Counted from the stretch's first letter, positions 14,946 through 22,496 are shown. The stretch is 34,981 nucleotides of DNA from Chitinophagaceae bacterium (GCA_020847395.1 JADLCD010000117.1:1-34981), one strand, 5' to 3'. The notes: generated from the letters alone by a model not told the origin. Program-made: numbers and translations.

Positions 14946-15847
14946 TGTTCCTTCATCACTTTTGCATAATCAGCAAAAGCAATATCAGGTTCCATTAATT
15001 CAGGATGCCAGAGTTTTTCCCATTCAAAACTATAGTATCCCTTGTATCCATCTTTGCGCAAAAGGTCAATAGCTTCAAAAATGGGAACCTGGCCTTTGCC
15101 TAACAAAACATAATTAATTTTATCGCCCTCAAGTGTAGCATCTTTTATGTGCGTATGACGGATGTATGGTTTCAATTTGCTGTATACTTCTGTAGGCGGC
15201 TCTTTGGTTATCGTCCACATATTTGCAATATCCCACACTAACGCTACTTTGGGATGATTTACTGATTCCATAATTTTTACAAGATCGGCAGTGTATACCA
15301 CATCGCCATGTGTTTCCATCAGCACGGTTACGCCGGTATTTTTTGCATAATCACCTAATATTTTCAAGCCATCAATAATTAATTCTATCACGGCATCTCT
15401 CGTATCATCTTTCGGAAGTTTATTAGGGAATACACGGATGTAAGGACAGTTTAATTGCTGCGCTAAATCTATATAGTGTTTTGCTTCATCAATATTTTTT
15501 TCTCTTTCTGCTTTATTGGTATAATGCAGCGCGGTTGAAGCGCCGAGATTAATAATACGGAGTTTATGTTGTTTTAACTTTTTCCGCGTAGCGGAAATGT
15601 TGGCAGTGCTGAACTCAGGAGCTTTGGTAAGGTCAATTTCGCGCTTTAAGCCACGGAATTCTATACCATTAAAACCATACTGAGCTGCGAAGCTTAATAT
15701 GTTATCAAAGCTCCAGTCCGGGCAACCCAGCGTGGAAAATGATAATAAAGGTTGGACTGTTTTAATATCAAAATTATACCCGATAAGTGGTATAGGTAAC
15801 AGCGCAGCGCTGCTTTTTAAAAAGTCTCTTCGATTAAAATTCTTCAT
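14933..15847 (-). CDS. Tat-exported sugar phosphate isomerase/epimerase-like TIM-barrel protein
   Basis: The 304-residue protein begins with a twin-arginine signal (NRRDFLKSSAALLPIPLIG), so it is folded in the cytoplasm and exported through Tat. The mature part is a xylose-isomerase-like (AP_endonuc_2) barrel. The four metal ligands of the family are visible: Glu in VLMETHGD, Asp in LVWDIANMW, His in RHTHIKDA and Glu in SFEWEKLW. Relatives include hydroxypyruvate isomerase, tagatose epimerase and inosose dehydratase; exported versions are common in Bacteroidota and mostly uncharacterised. It stands alone between ssrA and the thioesterase, with 156 bases upstream. Fold is clear, substrate unknown. 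Confidence 0.88.
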   Translation of the reverse strand: MKNFNRRDFLKSSAALLPIPLIGYNFDIKTVQPLLSFSTLGCPDWSFDNILSFAAQYGFNGIEFRGLKREIDLTKAPEFSTANISATRKKLKQHKLRIINLGASTALHYTNKAEREKNIDEAKHYIDLAQQLNCPYIRVFPNKLPKDDTRDAVIELIIDGLKILGDYAKNTGVTVLMETHGDVVYTADLVKIMESVNHPKVALVWDIANMWTITKEPPTEVYSKLKPYIRHTHIKDATLEGDKINYVLLGKGQVPIFEAIDLLRKDGYKGYYSFEWEKLWHPELMEPDIAFADYAKVMKEHFAI

Positions 15848-16003
15848 AATATTTATATTAAAACAAATAAATAAAACTTCTTTTCGTCTATCTTTTTCAA
15901 GCCTTTACCCATTCACTCAAATTTTCTGCCGTTTACTCAGTCAGCAATAAAACAACCCAAAAAGGATATTAATCTTGTATCAGGTTTTTCATAAGATATT
16001 GGA

Positions 16004-16453
16004 TTAAAACGGGCATTGATTTCTATCAAAGCCCATTTTTTTTGCCCCATCCGGAACAGTGGCTATCCTTTTGGTATTGTAATTAAAACAAACCATACCG
16101 GTTTTTGCCAGCACAGCTATAGTTGGATTTTCATTTACTATCACCTCCAGTTTATAAAAAATATCAAAACTAATTTTTTCAAATTGGGGTATGGTTAAAA
16201 ATGCATGAATAGTATCGCCATAAAATAATTCTTTCTTAAACTCTATAGCCACATCATTCATAATAAGTCCAACACCAAAAAAATTTTTTTCATCGCAGCC
16301 AAACTTTTTCAAAAACTGTATTCTCGCTTCATGTAAAATAGATAGTATACTGTCGTTGCCAACATGACCGCCATAGTTTACATCAGTAATGCGGATTGGT
16401 ATGGTAGTTTGAAAAGAAAAGGTAGAGGGAACTTCAAGCTTTATCCTTGCCAT
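16004..16453 (-). CDS. Hotdog-fold thioesterase (4HBT family)
   Basis: The 149-residue protein from ATG 16451-16453 is a single hotdog domain, probably an acyl-CoA thioester hydrolase in the cytoplasm. The segment IRITDVNYGGHVGNDSILSI matches the 4HBT active-site region, with Asp in the catalytic position and GGHVGN at the start of the central helix; HEARIQFLKKFG follows. An in-frame ATG at 16483 would add ten residues. It lies 45 bases after the repeat-containing membrane protein and may be the last gene of the minus-strand run that starts at 19216. The acyl group is unknown. Confidence 0.87.
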   Translation of the reverse strand: MARIKLEVPSTFSFQTTIPIRITDVNYGGHVGNDSILSILHEARIQFLKKFGCDEKNFFGVGLIMNDVAIEFKKELFYGDTIHAFLTIPQFEKISFDIFYKLEVIVNENPTIAVLAKTGMVCFNYNTKRIATVPDGAKKMGFDRNQCPF

Positions 16454-16498
16454 GCTTTTGGTTTTGGTAAAGATAAACAGCAACCTGTTTTTTAAAAA

Positions 16499-17494
16499 TT
16501 ATTTCGTGTTGTTTTGATGCAACAGTTGCATAAGTGCTGCAATATCCATGAAGTTATTGGCAGCAGGTACAAAAGCAGAGGTACCTACTTTTTCTTTCCA
16601 CTCTCTGAAAATATTTTTCCAATAGCGGCTTTCTCTTAAAATTACATCGAGTAATTCTTCATTGCCGCTACCGTTTAAATACTGAATGGTGTTTCTGAAT
16701 TTTGAAGAAACCCGGATAGATTGGCCATCAGGTCCGGTCATTAAAAAATAACTGTTGGGCAAATCAAGCAGGCTTATATCTTCTTTAATTTCTCCCTTAA
16801 GATTACGAACCCGTTTGCTGAAGCTGCTTCCTAAATCATATTTATCTGTAACTGCGGATTGTTCTGCATCTACAAACGCTAAGGAAGGTGTGCTCACGGA
16901 GCCGCCATCACTATATACATTTATTTGCCTGTTGTTTTCCTGTATCCTGCTTTTTCTTACTTCTGTGTTTGAAGCTATTAATGATTTGTTTTGTTCAGAG
17001 GCTTGTGCCGGCTGTTCAGCAATAGCACCTTGCTGCACATTATTTTTTTCCGTGCCGGATTTTTCTTGTGGCTTTGTGGTTTGTTGTGCTGTGGAATGAT
17101 TATCTGTAACTGATTTATCGGTATTGATAAAATAATTAGTGGTGAAAAACAAGATGCCGATTATAGCTGCCGCCGCAGCGATTTTCAGAATTTTTGACAG
17201 GCTGATTACAGGGGCTTTACCGGTTGTATTATCATCGAGTATAGCCTGGATATTATTCCAGGCAGCGGGTGGCGGGGTTTCCTCGGCATTAAAAAGTATA
17301 TCCTTAAAAAGGATATACTCATTATCCAGGTCGCCGGCTATTTTGCTCCACATATTTTCCGGCGGTGCTTCTTCGGCATGAAACAACTTATCCCTGAAAA
17401 CGATGCACTCGTTATCAAGGTTATGCACGATTTTATTCCACACATTTTCTGGTGGAATTATTTCGTGGTCATATATTTTTTTGTTCCATTCCAT
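16499..17494 (-). CDS. Sigma-linked membrane protein with three tandem 30-residue repeats, possible anti-sigma factor
   Basis: I do not recognise a named family. The 331-residue protein has a cytoplasmic N-terminus with three copies of a 30-residue unit: PP-x3-W at 14-19, 44-49 and 74-79, each followed by a helix, with LDNE at 26-29 and 56-59 and a diverged LDDN at 86-89. One membrane helix (about 102-124) follows. A Ser/Thr/Gln-rich stretch (about 130-200) leads to a periplasmic C-terminal region. The gene starts 20 bases after the ECF sigma factor stop. Bacteroidota often encode a PP-x3-W-containing membrane protein after a sigma gene, so an anti-sigma or signalling role is likely, but there is no ZAS or FecR domain. 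The repeat unit and its phase are directly visible. Confidence 0.75.
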   Translation of the reverse strand: MEWNKKIYDHEIIPPENVWNKIVHNLDNECIVFRDKLFHAEEAPPENMWSKIAGDLDNEYILFKDILFNAEETPPPAAWNNIQAILDDNTTGKAPVISLSKILKIAAAAAIIGILFFTTNYFINTDKSVTDNHSTAQQTTKPQEKSGTEKNNVQQGAIAEQPAQASEQNKSLIASNTEVRKSRIQENNRQINVYSDGGSVSTPSLAFVDAEQSAVTDKYDLGSSFSKRVRNLKGEIKEDISLLDLPNSYFLMTGPDGQSIRVSSKFRNTIQYLNGSGNEELLDVILRESRYWKNIFREWKEKVGTSAFVPAANNFMDIAALMQLLHQNNTK

Positions 17495-17514
17495 GGGTCG
17501 TCAAAAAGGTAGCT

Positions 17515-18081
17515 TTAATGTGGTGTTAATCTGGTTCGGATTATATTTTGCAAGATGCCTTTAGCTCTTGCCAATTGCGATTTACTTGTTCCTTCACTAA
17601 TACCAATCATCTCCGCAATTTCTTTATGCGAATAGCCTTCTATTACATAAAGATTGAAAACTGTTTTATAGCCCGGCGAAAGTTCCTGTATTATACTCAT
17701 CAGGTCTTTCATGCTGAGCGAATCCAACGCAGATAAATCTTTGGCTTCAAGTGCGTTTTCATGCCCTTCGGTAACCGGGTAAAGATTAACCTGCCGGCGA
17801 TAATGTTCAATAGCTGTATTTACAAAAATCCTTCTTATCCATCCCTCAAAAGAACCATCTCCCCTGTACATGTGAAGATTCTTAAAAACTTTTACAAAAC
17901 CATCCTGTAGTATATCCTGTGCATCTTCTGCTTTATTGGCATATCTGAGGCATACGGCATACATTTTTGGAGAGAAACGCTGGTATAAAATCTCCTGTAT
18001 TCGTCTTTCTCCGGCAATGCAGCCTTTTATTAAGTCGGCTTCGGTCATCATATGGTTGCTTTGTATAGACATTTTCTGCAT
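17515..18081 (-). CDS. ECF-type RNA polymerase sigma factor
   Basis: The 188-residue protein has sigma region 2 (about 25-95) with YANKAEDAQDILQDGFVKVFKN and the DNA-melting segment GSFEGWIRRIFVNTAIEHYRRQ. Region 4 (about 125-180) contains the helix-turn-helix YSHKEIAEMIGISEGTSKSQLARAK. Possible start codons also lie at Met4 and Met11/12. It belongs with general Bacteroidota ECF factors rather than the SusCD-linked type at 27477, and shares a tight run with rdgB (42 bases upstream) and the repeat membrane protein (20 bases downstream), its probable regulator. Target genes are unknown. Confidence 0.93.
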   Translation of the reverse strand: MQKMSIQSNHMMTEADLIKGCIAGERRIQEILYQRFSPKMYAVCLRYANKAEDAQDILQDGFVKVFKNLHMYRGDGSFEGWIRRIFVNTAIEHYRRQVNLYPVTEGHENALEAKDLSALDSLSMKDLMSIIQELSPGYKTVFNLYVIEGYSHKEIAEMIGISEGTSKSQLARAKGILQNIIRTRLTPH

Positions 18082-18123
18082 TAATATTGAGCCATGTTAA
18101 AAACCGGCTATTATGCGGGTGTT

Positions 18124-18702
18124 TTATTTATCTGATAAAAAAGAAATCAATTTTTTCATCGCCTTACCTCTGTGGCTGAACACGTTTTTTTCATGGAGCG
18201 ACATTTCAGCAAATGTACGGGTATCACCGTCTGGCACAAAAACAGGATCATAACCAAATCCGTCCGTCCCCCGATGCTCCTCTATGATCTTTCCTGTGCA
18301 AATACCCTCAAATTGTTGCTCTTTTCCATTGATTATTAATGAAATAACTGTCCGGAACCTTGCAGAACGATCCGCTTTTCCCTCAAGATTGTGCAACAAT
18401 TTGTCAATATTAGCCGCAAAATTGCGCCCATCTCCTGCATACCGGGCGCTTTTCACTCCCGGCTCGCCCTTTAAAGCGTATACTTCAAGCCCTGTATCTT
18501 CACCAAAACAATCCGTGCCGGTCATTTTATAAATGGTTTCGGATTTTGTACGGGCATTTTCTTCCAGCGTATTATAAGGTTCGGCAATATCTGTATCAAT
18601 CCCGGCTTCTTGCATCGTAACAATGTCAAATCCATCTCCCAGCATCGAACGTATTTCAGTCACCTTGTGTTGATTGTTGGTAGCAAAAATGAGTTTCTGC
18701 AT
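18124..18702 (-). CDS. rdgB: XTP/dITP diphosphatase (HAM1/RdgB)
   Basis: RdgB hydrolyses dITP, dXTP and ITP to monophosphates and so keeps deaminated purines out of DNA and RNA. The 192-residue cytoplasmic protein shows the family's N-terminal LIFATNNQHKVTEI, the metal-binding FGEDTGLEVYALKGEPGV, SARYAG and the late motif GFGYDPVFVPDG, then SHRGKAM. Length is typical. It begins 10 bases after the putative HolD-like gene, so the pair is almost certainly co-transcribed. Confidence 0.97.
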   Translation of the reverse strand: MQKLIFATNNQHKVTEIRSMLGDGFDIVTMQEAGIDTDIAEPYNTLEENARTKSETIYKMTGTDCFGEDTGLEVYALKGEPGVKSARYAGDGRNFAANIDKLLHNLEGKADRSARFRTVISLIINGKEQQFEGICTGKIIEEHRGTDGFGYDPVFVPDGDTRTFAEMSLHEKNVFSHRGKAMKKLISFLSDK

Positions 18703-18712
18703 AGATTAGTAA

Positions 18713-19216
18713 TTATAATTGAAACAACTGTTTTAGGCTTGCCCAGAGCTGTGCTTTTATAGCTTTATCATCCTCAATTATATTAAGTGACGGGGCGGAA
18801 AGATACATTACATTATTAAACCGCTGTACCTGGAAATAAGGAAACTGCATGGGCAATGATATTTCCAGGGAACTCACATCAAACAATATTGTTTTTTCAG
18901 GATTGGTAATGCTGTTGATGGCGGTATACCCGGTATTATGAGCAGATGATATATTAATTAATGCCACATCTGCCATATTAAGTTTGCAGGCGTTTAGTAT
19001 ACCGGCTAAAAAATTGAATGATTGGTCATTCAGAAACGGTGCATCGGCAGATTTTACCAATATGCTGATATTTTTTTTATTTGATCCAAGATATTTTATG
19101 GTATCCGTTTGCTCTTTTGCAGGTTTGGATTTGTCTGCTGGTTGCAAATTTATGATAGGCGAAGTATAGAGCTGAACCAGTGTTTCAGGAGGTAAAATAA
19201 TTTGTTTTAAGCCCAT
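18713..19216 (-). CDS. Conserved-looking protein of unknown function, possibly a DNA polymerase III psi (HolD)-like protein
   Basis: The 167-residue protein from ATG 19214-19216 (MGLKQIILPPETLVQLY) has no signal or membrane segment. A longer frame extends to 19414 but runs across the ilvE start and upstream of the likely promoter, so it is rejected. Its order of elements resembles E. coli HolD: a strand ILVKSADAPFLND, a helix FLAGILNACKLNMADVALI, a linker, then YLSAPSLNIIEDDKAIKAQLWASLKQLF, compared with HolD's LVMVANDLPALTD, VLRALTVSPDQVLQL and VASPALTDL then ALWQQI (recalled from memory). Psi links the clamp loader to chi and SSB. This is a pattern match by eye and needs a profile search. 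It precedes rdgB by 10 bases. Confidence 0.45.
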   Translation of the reverse strand: MGLKQIILPPETLVQLYTSPIINLQPADKSKPAKEQTDTIKYLGSNKKNISILVKSADAPFLNDQSFNFLAGILNACKLNMADVALINISSAHNTGYTAINSITNPEKTILFDVSSLEISLPMQFPYFQVQRFNNVMYLSAPSLNIIEDDKAIKAQLWASLKQLFQL

Positions 19217-19268
19217 GTTAATTTGATTAGTGGCTTTTAAGCCAGCAGGTTTTTTCGTTTCTTTGCAA

Positions 19269-19296
19269 CAAAAATAGTGTTTTATGGTTGCCGCAA
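19269..19296 (-). promoter_or_regulatory. Probable promoter of the HolD-like/rdgB/sigma run
   Basis: On the minus strand TATTTTTG (19269-19276) fits the -7 consensus and TTG (19294-19296) lies 17 bases upstream. A start near 19262 gives a leader of about 46 bases to ATG 19216 and supports that start. The promoter overlaps the first codons of ilvE on the other strand. Confidence 0.45.
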
Positions 19297-20348
19297 TGGA
19301 TATAAAAGTAACAAGGATAGAGAGGAGTAAGCTGAACGATATGTCGCTTGAAAATCTTCCTTTTGGAAAATATTTTACAGACCATATGTTGGAAGCAGAA
19401 TATGAAAACGGCAAGTGGACAAATGTGGAGATTAAACCTTATCAGCCACTGGTGCTTGACCCTTCGCTTGCGGCATTGCATTACGGGCAATCTATTTTTG
19501 AAGGTATTAAAGCCTATAAAGATGCTGATGGGGAAGCATTCATTTTCAGACCGTACAACAATTTTAAAAGGTTCAACACCTCTGCGCAAAGAATGAATAT
19601 GCCTGAAGTGCCTGAAGAAATTTTTATAGAAGGCATGCGCCGGTTGGTCGCTATAGATAAAAACTGGATACCTAATAAAAAAGACCATTCGCTGTATATA
19701 CGCCCGTTTATGTTTGCAACAGACCAGATACTGGGCGTACGTCCTTCAGAAACCTATAAGTTTTTGATCATTCTCAGTCCAACCGGCCCTTATTTTCCCA
19801 AACCAATGAATATACTGGTGGAAGAAAGATATACCCGCGCCGCACCTGGTGGTGTTGGTTTTGCAAAAAATGCCGGTAACTACGGCGGAAGCTTGCTGGC
19901 TGCCACCAAAGCGCAACAGCAAGGCTACGACCAGGTATTATGGACGGATGCTTTTGAACATAAATGGCTACAGGAAGTTGGTATGATGAATGTATTTTTT
20001 GTGATTGATAATGTAGCGCTTACACCTTCGCTGGAAGAGGAAACCATTTTGCATGGCGTTACGCGCAGCAGTGTGATAACCATATTACAGGATATGGGCG
20101 TAAAAGTGGAAGAACGCCGTATTCATATTGATGAAGTGGTAAATGCCCATATTGAAGGAAGATTGCAGGAAGTTTTTGGAACAGGTACGGCAGCCACCAT
20201 CGCTATGATTCAAAAATTGAAGTATAAAGATTATGTGATGGAATTCAGCGAAGCCAACTGGACCTTGAGCTCAAAAGTAAAAGCTCATTTGGATGCCATT
20301 AAAGAAAGAAAAGTGGCAGATACACATGGCTGGTTGTTAAGTGTTTAG
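19284..20348 (+). CDS. ilvE: Branched-chain amino acid aminotransferase
   Basis: This PLP enzyme interconverts Leu, Ile and Val with their 2-oxo acids using glutamate/2-oxoglutarate. The 354-residue protein has the class IV aminotransferase fold of the longer BCAT group II type. Markers are HYGQSIFEGIKAY, the PLP lysine Lys195 in GVGFAKNAGNYGGSLLA, the segment EHKWLQEVGMMNVFFV that carries the cofactor-binding Glu, and GTGTAATIA near the end. Start could be Met1 or Met5 (19296). It is divergent from the HolD-like gene, with 67 bases between start codons, and stands apart from any other branched-chain biosynthesis gene in the window. Confidence 0.96.
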   Translation: MVAAMDIKVTRIERSKLNDMSLENLPFGKYFTDHMLEAEYENGKWTNVEIKPYQPLVLDPSLAALHYGQSIFEGIKAYKDADGEAFIFRPYNNFKRFNTSAQRMNMPEVPEEIFIEGMRRLVAIDKNWIPNKKDHSLYIRPFMFATDQILGVRPSETYKFLIILSPTGPYFPKPMNILVEERYTRAAPGGVGFAKNAGNYGGSLLAATKAQQQGYDQVLWTDAFEHKWLQEVGMMNVFFVIDNVALTPSLEEETILHGVTRSSVITILQDMGVKVEERRIHIDEVVNAHIEGRLQEVFGTGTAATIAMIQKLKYKDYVMEFSEANWTLSSKVKAHLDAIKERKVADTHGWLLSV

Positions 20349-20358
20349 GGTAAGTTGT

Positions 20359-20400
20359 CGGCTGTCAGCTATGGGCTATCAGCTTCGGGCTATGGGTTGT
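20359..20400. repeat. Heptad-phased word repeat downstream of ilvE (left arm)
   Basis: Six consecutive 7-base words are variants of GGGCTAT and CAGCTAT. Bases 20366-20391 match the reverse complement of 20489-20514 at 21 of 26 positions, so this is the left arm of an imperfect inverted repeat. It starts 10 bases after the ilvE stop. Confidence 0.7.
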
Positions 20401-20469
20401 GAACAAGTGTATGAAAATTTTAAGCCAGAAAAAGTATTAAGTTCGCTGTTAATGCCGAAGGTTTAAAAG

Positions 20470-20518
20470 CTGACTGCCGAAAGCCGAAAGCTCAAGGCTG
20501 ATGGCTCATAGCTGCTCT
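20470..20518. repeat. Heptad-phased word repeat upstream of rpsL (right arm)
   Basis: Seven consecutive 7-base words include CCGAAAG twice and variants of CTGATGG and CTCATAG. It is the right arm of the imperfect inverted repeat with 20366-20391; the two arms could form a large stem in an ilvE transcript. Between the arms (20401-20469) I see nothing recognisable. Confidence 0.7.
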
Positions 20519-20549
20519 CCACCTATTTTTCAAAAATCGTTTATTTAAT

Positions 20550-20580
20550 TTTGCATTTTCCTGTAAGGCGCTTACCTTTG
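20550..20580 (+). promoter_or_regulatory. Promoter of rpsL-rpsG
   Basis: TTTG (20550-20553), 19 bases, then TACCTTTG (20573-20580) is a full match to the Bacteroidota housekeeping promoter. Transcription should start near 20587, leaving a leader of about 18 bases with a purine-rich AAAAGG before the ATG at 20605. Confidence 0.85.
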
Positions 20581-20604
20581 CCGTCCCAAAAATAAAAGGT
20601 TATA

Positions 20605-20985
20605 ATGCCTACAATACAACAATTAGTAAGAAAAGGTAGAGAAATCATCAGGGCAAAGAGCAAATCCAGGGCACTGGATAGCTGTCCTCAGCGCCGTGGC
20701 GTTTGCACACGTGTATATACAACCACTCCTAAAAAGCCTAACTCAGCGCTTCGTAAGGTTGCAAAAGTACGTTTAACCAATAAGGTAGAGGTTATCGCTT
20801 ATATACCAGGTGAAGGTCATAACCTGCAGGAACACTCTATTGTTCTTATCCGCGGTGGTCGTGTAAAGGATTTGCCAGGTGTACGTTACCATATTGTTAG
20901 GGGCAGCCTTGATACTGCGGGCGTGAAAGACCGTAAGCAAAGCCGTTCTAAATACGGAACAAAAAGAGAAAAAGCTAAAAAATAA
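20605..20985 (+). CDS. rpsL: 30S ribosomal protein S12
   Basis: S12 lines the decoding centre and affects accuracy. The 126-residue protein matches the family end to end: [13 protein letters not shown], the loop [22 protein letters not shown] and [26 protein letters not shown]. The Lys residues where streptomycin-resistance changes are known (in TPKKPNS and RVKDLPG) are wild type, so no resistance change is visible. It is first in the unit with rpsG, 39 bases upstream of it. Confidence 0.99.
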   Translation: MPTIQQLVRKGREIIRAKSKSRALDSCPQRRGVCTRVYTTTPKKPNSALRKVAKVRLTNKVEVIAYIPGEGHNLQEHSIVLIRGGRVKDLPGVRYHIVRGSLDTAGVKDRKQSRSKYGTKREKAKK

Positions 20986-21024
20986 AAGACTTTATTTAAG
21001 TCAAGTAAGATAATATAAACAGTT

Positions 21025-21492
21025 ATGCGTAAAGCACAAGCCAAAAAATTACCATTAGCACCAGACCCAAAGTTTAATGATAAACTGGTTACCCGGTTTG
21101 TAAACAACCTTATGTGGGGTGGCAAAAAAAGTACAGCATACGAAATATTCTATACTGCTATTGACCGCGTTTCAAGCATATCAGGCGATAACGGTTATGA
21201 AATATGGAAAAGAGCGTTGAATAATGTAACGCCTTCTGTAGAGGTGCGCAGCCGTAGAATTGGTGGTGCAACTTTCCAGATTCCAAGTGAGGTTCGCCCC
21301 GACAGGAAAATTTCTCTCAGCATAAAATGGCTGGTACGTTATAGCCGCGAGAGAAATGGTAAAACAATGGCTGATAAATTGGCTAATGAAATTCTCGCTG
21401 CAAGTAAAGGTGAAGGTGCTGCTTTCAAAAAGAAAGAAGATACACACCGTATGGCTGATGCAAACAAAGCATTTGCTCACTTCAGGGTTTAA
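21025..21492 (+). CDS. rpsG: 30S ribosomal protein S7
   Basis: S7 nucleates assembly of the 3' domain of 16S rRNA and forms part of the E-site tRNA exit. The 155-residue protein shows the family features [42 protein letters not shown], the basic beta-hairpin and the C-terminal [15 protein letters not shown]. Length is normal. It is the last gene of the rpsL-rpsG unit: a strong terminator (21513-21546) follows, whereas in many bacteria fusA would be co-transcribed. Confidence 0.99.
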   Translation: MRKAQAKKLPLAPDPKFNDKLVTRFVNNLMWGGKKSTAYEIFYTAIDRVSSISGDNGYEIWKRALNNVTPSVEVRSRRIGGATFQIPSEVRPDRKISLSIKWLVRYSRERNGKTMADKLANEILAASKGEGAAFKKKEDTHRMADANKAFAHFRV

Positions 21493-21512
21493 TATAATTT
21501 TTTATTTTTTTT

Positions 21513-21546
21513 GCCCTGTTGCATTGTGCAGCAGGGCTTTTTTTTT
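21513..21546 (+). terminator. Strong intrinsic terminator after rpsG
   Basis: A 10-bp stem (GCCCTGTTGC pairing with GCAGCAGGGC, one G-U) with a 5-base loop is followed by nine T residues. It ends three bases before the ATG of the DUF2490 gene, so any read-through message would carry this hairpin over the ribosome entry site. Confidence 0.9.
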
Positions 21547-21549
21547 ACG

Positions 21550-22263
21550 ATGAAAAACTTAATCTTCACTATTTGTATACTTGCCTCGTTTACTGCTGCC
21601 GCGCAGCAAAAAAATCTGGGTACCTGGCATGTGGTAAATGCGCAGTATAATATCAATAAAAAATGGTTTGTTTGGGGAGAAGTACAAACCCGTTCTCAAA
21701 AATTCTTTGATACATTTTTTTATTACGAAACCAAGGGCGGAGCCGGCGTATATATCGGTAAAGATTTTTCTTTATTGGCAGGTACTGGCCGGTATGCAAC
21801 CTATTCCAATACCGGCAATTTTAAAACGCCTTTTGCCAATCAGGAGTTCCGGTTGTGGCAACAGCTCAATATGAATAATTATATATACCGGGTTAAATTT
21901 GAGCATCGCTACAGAATGGAACAGCGCTGGTTAACCAATGGCGGATACAGAAACAGGTATCGCTACAGGCTCAACGCGTTTTTGCCGCTTAATAATACAA
22001 AAGTTACTGCCAAAACATTTTTCTTAAACGCACACGAGGAGATTTTCATCACCAATAAAAAACCACATTTTGAGCGGAACAGGTTATTTGTTGGTGCAGG
22101 GTATATGATGGATAAAAATACTACCGTAATGGCAGGCTATATGCGTCAATACGATTATTCTGCAGCAGGCGCATCAACCGTTAAAAACTTCCTTCAATTA
22201 TCTTTATTACTACAGTTCCATCAAGATGAAACAGTGGAGCGGGTGCCCCAGGTACTGGATTAA
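21550..22263 (+). CDS. DUF2490 outer-membrane-type protein
   Basis: The 237-residue protein begins with a Sec signal (MKNLIFTICILASFTAAAQ). The rest alternates aromatic and charged residues in beta strands (KKWFVWGEVQTRSQKFFDTFFYYE, YRVKFEHRYRMEQRW), ending in strands typical of a small outer-membrane barrel. This is the DUF2490 pattern of Bacteroidota; the function is not known. A frame extending to TTG 21511 would place the start inside the terminator and is rejected. The ATG is three bases past the T-tract of the rpsG terminator, so it lacks a normal leader or promoter unless read-through supplies the message. Confidence 0.85.
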   Translation: MKNLIFTICILASFTAAAQQKNLGTWHVVNAQYNINKKWFVWGEVQTRSQKFFDTFFYYETKGGAGVYIGKDFSLLAGTGRYATYSNTGNFKTPFANQEFRLWQQLNMNNYIYRVKFEHRYRMEQRWLTNGGYRNRYRYRLNAFLPLNNTKVTAKTFFLNAHEEIFITNKKPHFERNRLFVGAGYMMDKNTTVMAGYMRQYDYSAAGASTVKNFLQLSLLLQFHQDETVERVPQVLD

Positions 22264-22270
22264 AAGAAGC

Positions 22271-22290
22271 CCCTCCCAAGGTGGGGGGGG
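22271..22290. repeat. GC-rich hairpin after the DUF2490 gene
   Basis: CCCTCCC is followed by AAGGT and a run of nine G residues, which can fold into a tight GC stem. It lies 7 bases after the stop codon and may cap the 3' end of the message; no T-tract follows. Confidence 0.4.
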
Positions 22291-22344
22291 GTGTAAGGTT
22301 TAAGGTATAAGGCCTTAAACCTTCTAACTTCTGCCTTACACCTT
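22290..22344. repeat. Heptad-phased inverted repeat between DUF2490 gene and fusA
   Basis: Three in-phase 7-base words of the form GGTNTAA (22290-22310) are followed by CCTTAAA, CCTTCTA, ACTTCTG and CCTTACA. The two halves are complementary: AAGGTTTAAGG (22295-22305) pairs perfectly with CCTTAAACCTT (22313-22323), and GGTGTAAGG with CCTTACACC (22334-22342). Confidence 0.7.
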
Positions 22345-22355
22345 AATATAAACCC

Positions 22356-22386
22356 TTTGGCAATTAATTTTTTATTCCTATTTTTG
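22356..22386 (+). promoter_or_regulatory. Promoter of fusA
   Basis: TTTG (22356-22359), 19 bases, then TATTTTTG (22379-22386) matches the Bacteroidota consensus with the same spacing as the rpsL promoter. The start should lie near 22393, giving a leader of about 155 bases. Confidence 0.75.
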
Positions 22387-22387
22387 C

Positions 22388-22496
22388 GCCGCCAAAAGAG
22401 GCGGCAGTCATCCCTTTATTTCACGACTTGCTTCTATTTGGCAGAATATGAGAGTATCTCCCACCATATAGTCAGTTATGGTTCCGGTTTCGGAAC
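22388..22496 (+). promoter_or_regulatory. Structured 5' leader of fusA mRNA with two hairpins
   Basis: GCCGCC-AAAAGA-GGCGGC (22388-22405) is a perfect 6-bp GC stem at or beside the predicted transcription start. GTTCCG-GTTT-CGGAAC (22481-22496) is a second perfect 6-bp stem about 50 bases before the start codon. Leaders of this length are unusual for a simple housekeeping gene, so control of EF-G translation or message stability is possible; no known riboswitch class is recognisable. Confidence 0.45.

Noticed and set aside
19217-19414. N-terminal extension of the HolD-like protein
   Set aside because: The extra 66 residues overlap the ilvE start, lie upstream of the likely promoter and resemble no domain; ATG 19216 begins the plausible protein.
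19227-19688. Minus-strand frame of 153 residues over the ilvE start
   Set aside because: It is antisense to the conserved ilvE N-terminal coding region, rich in His/Phe/Lys as expected for a shadow frame.
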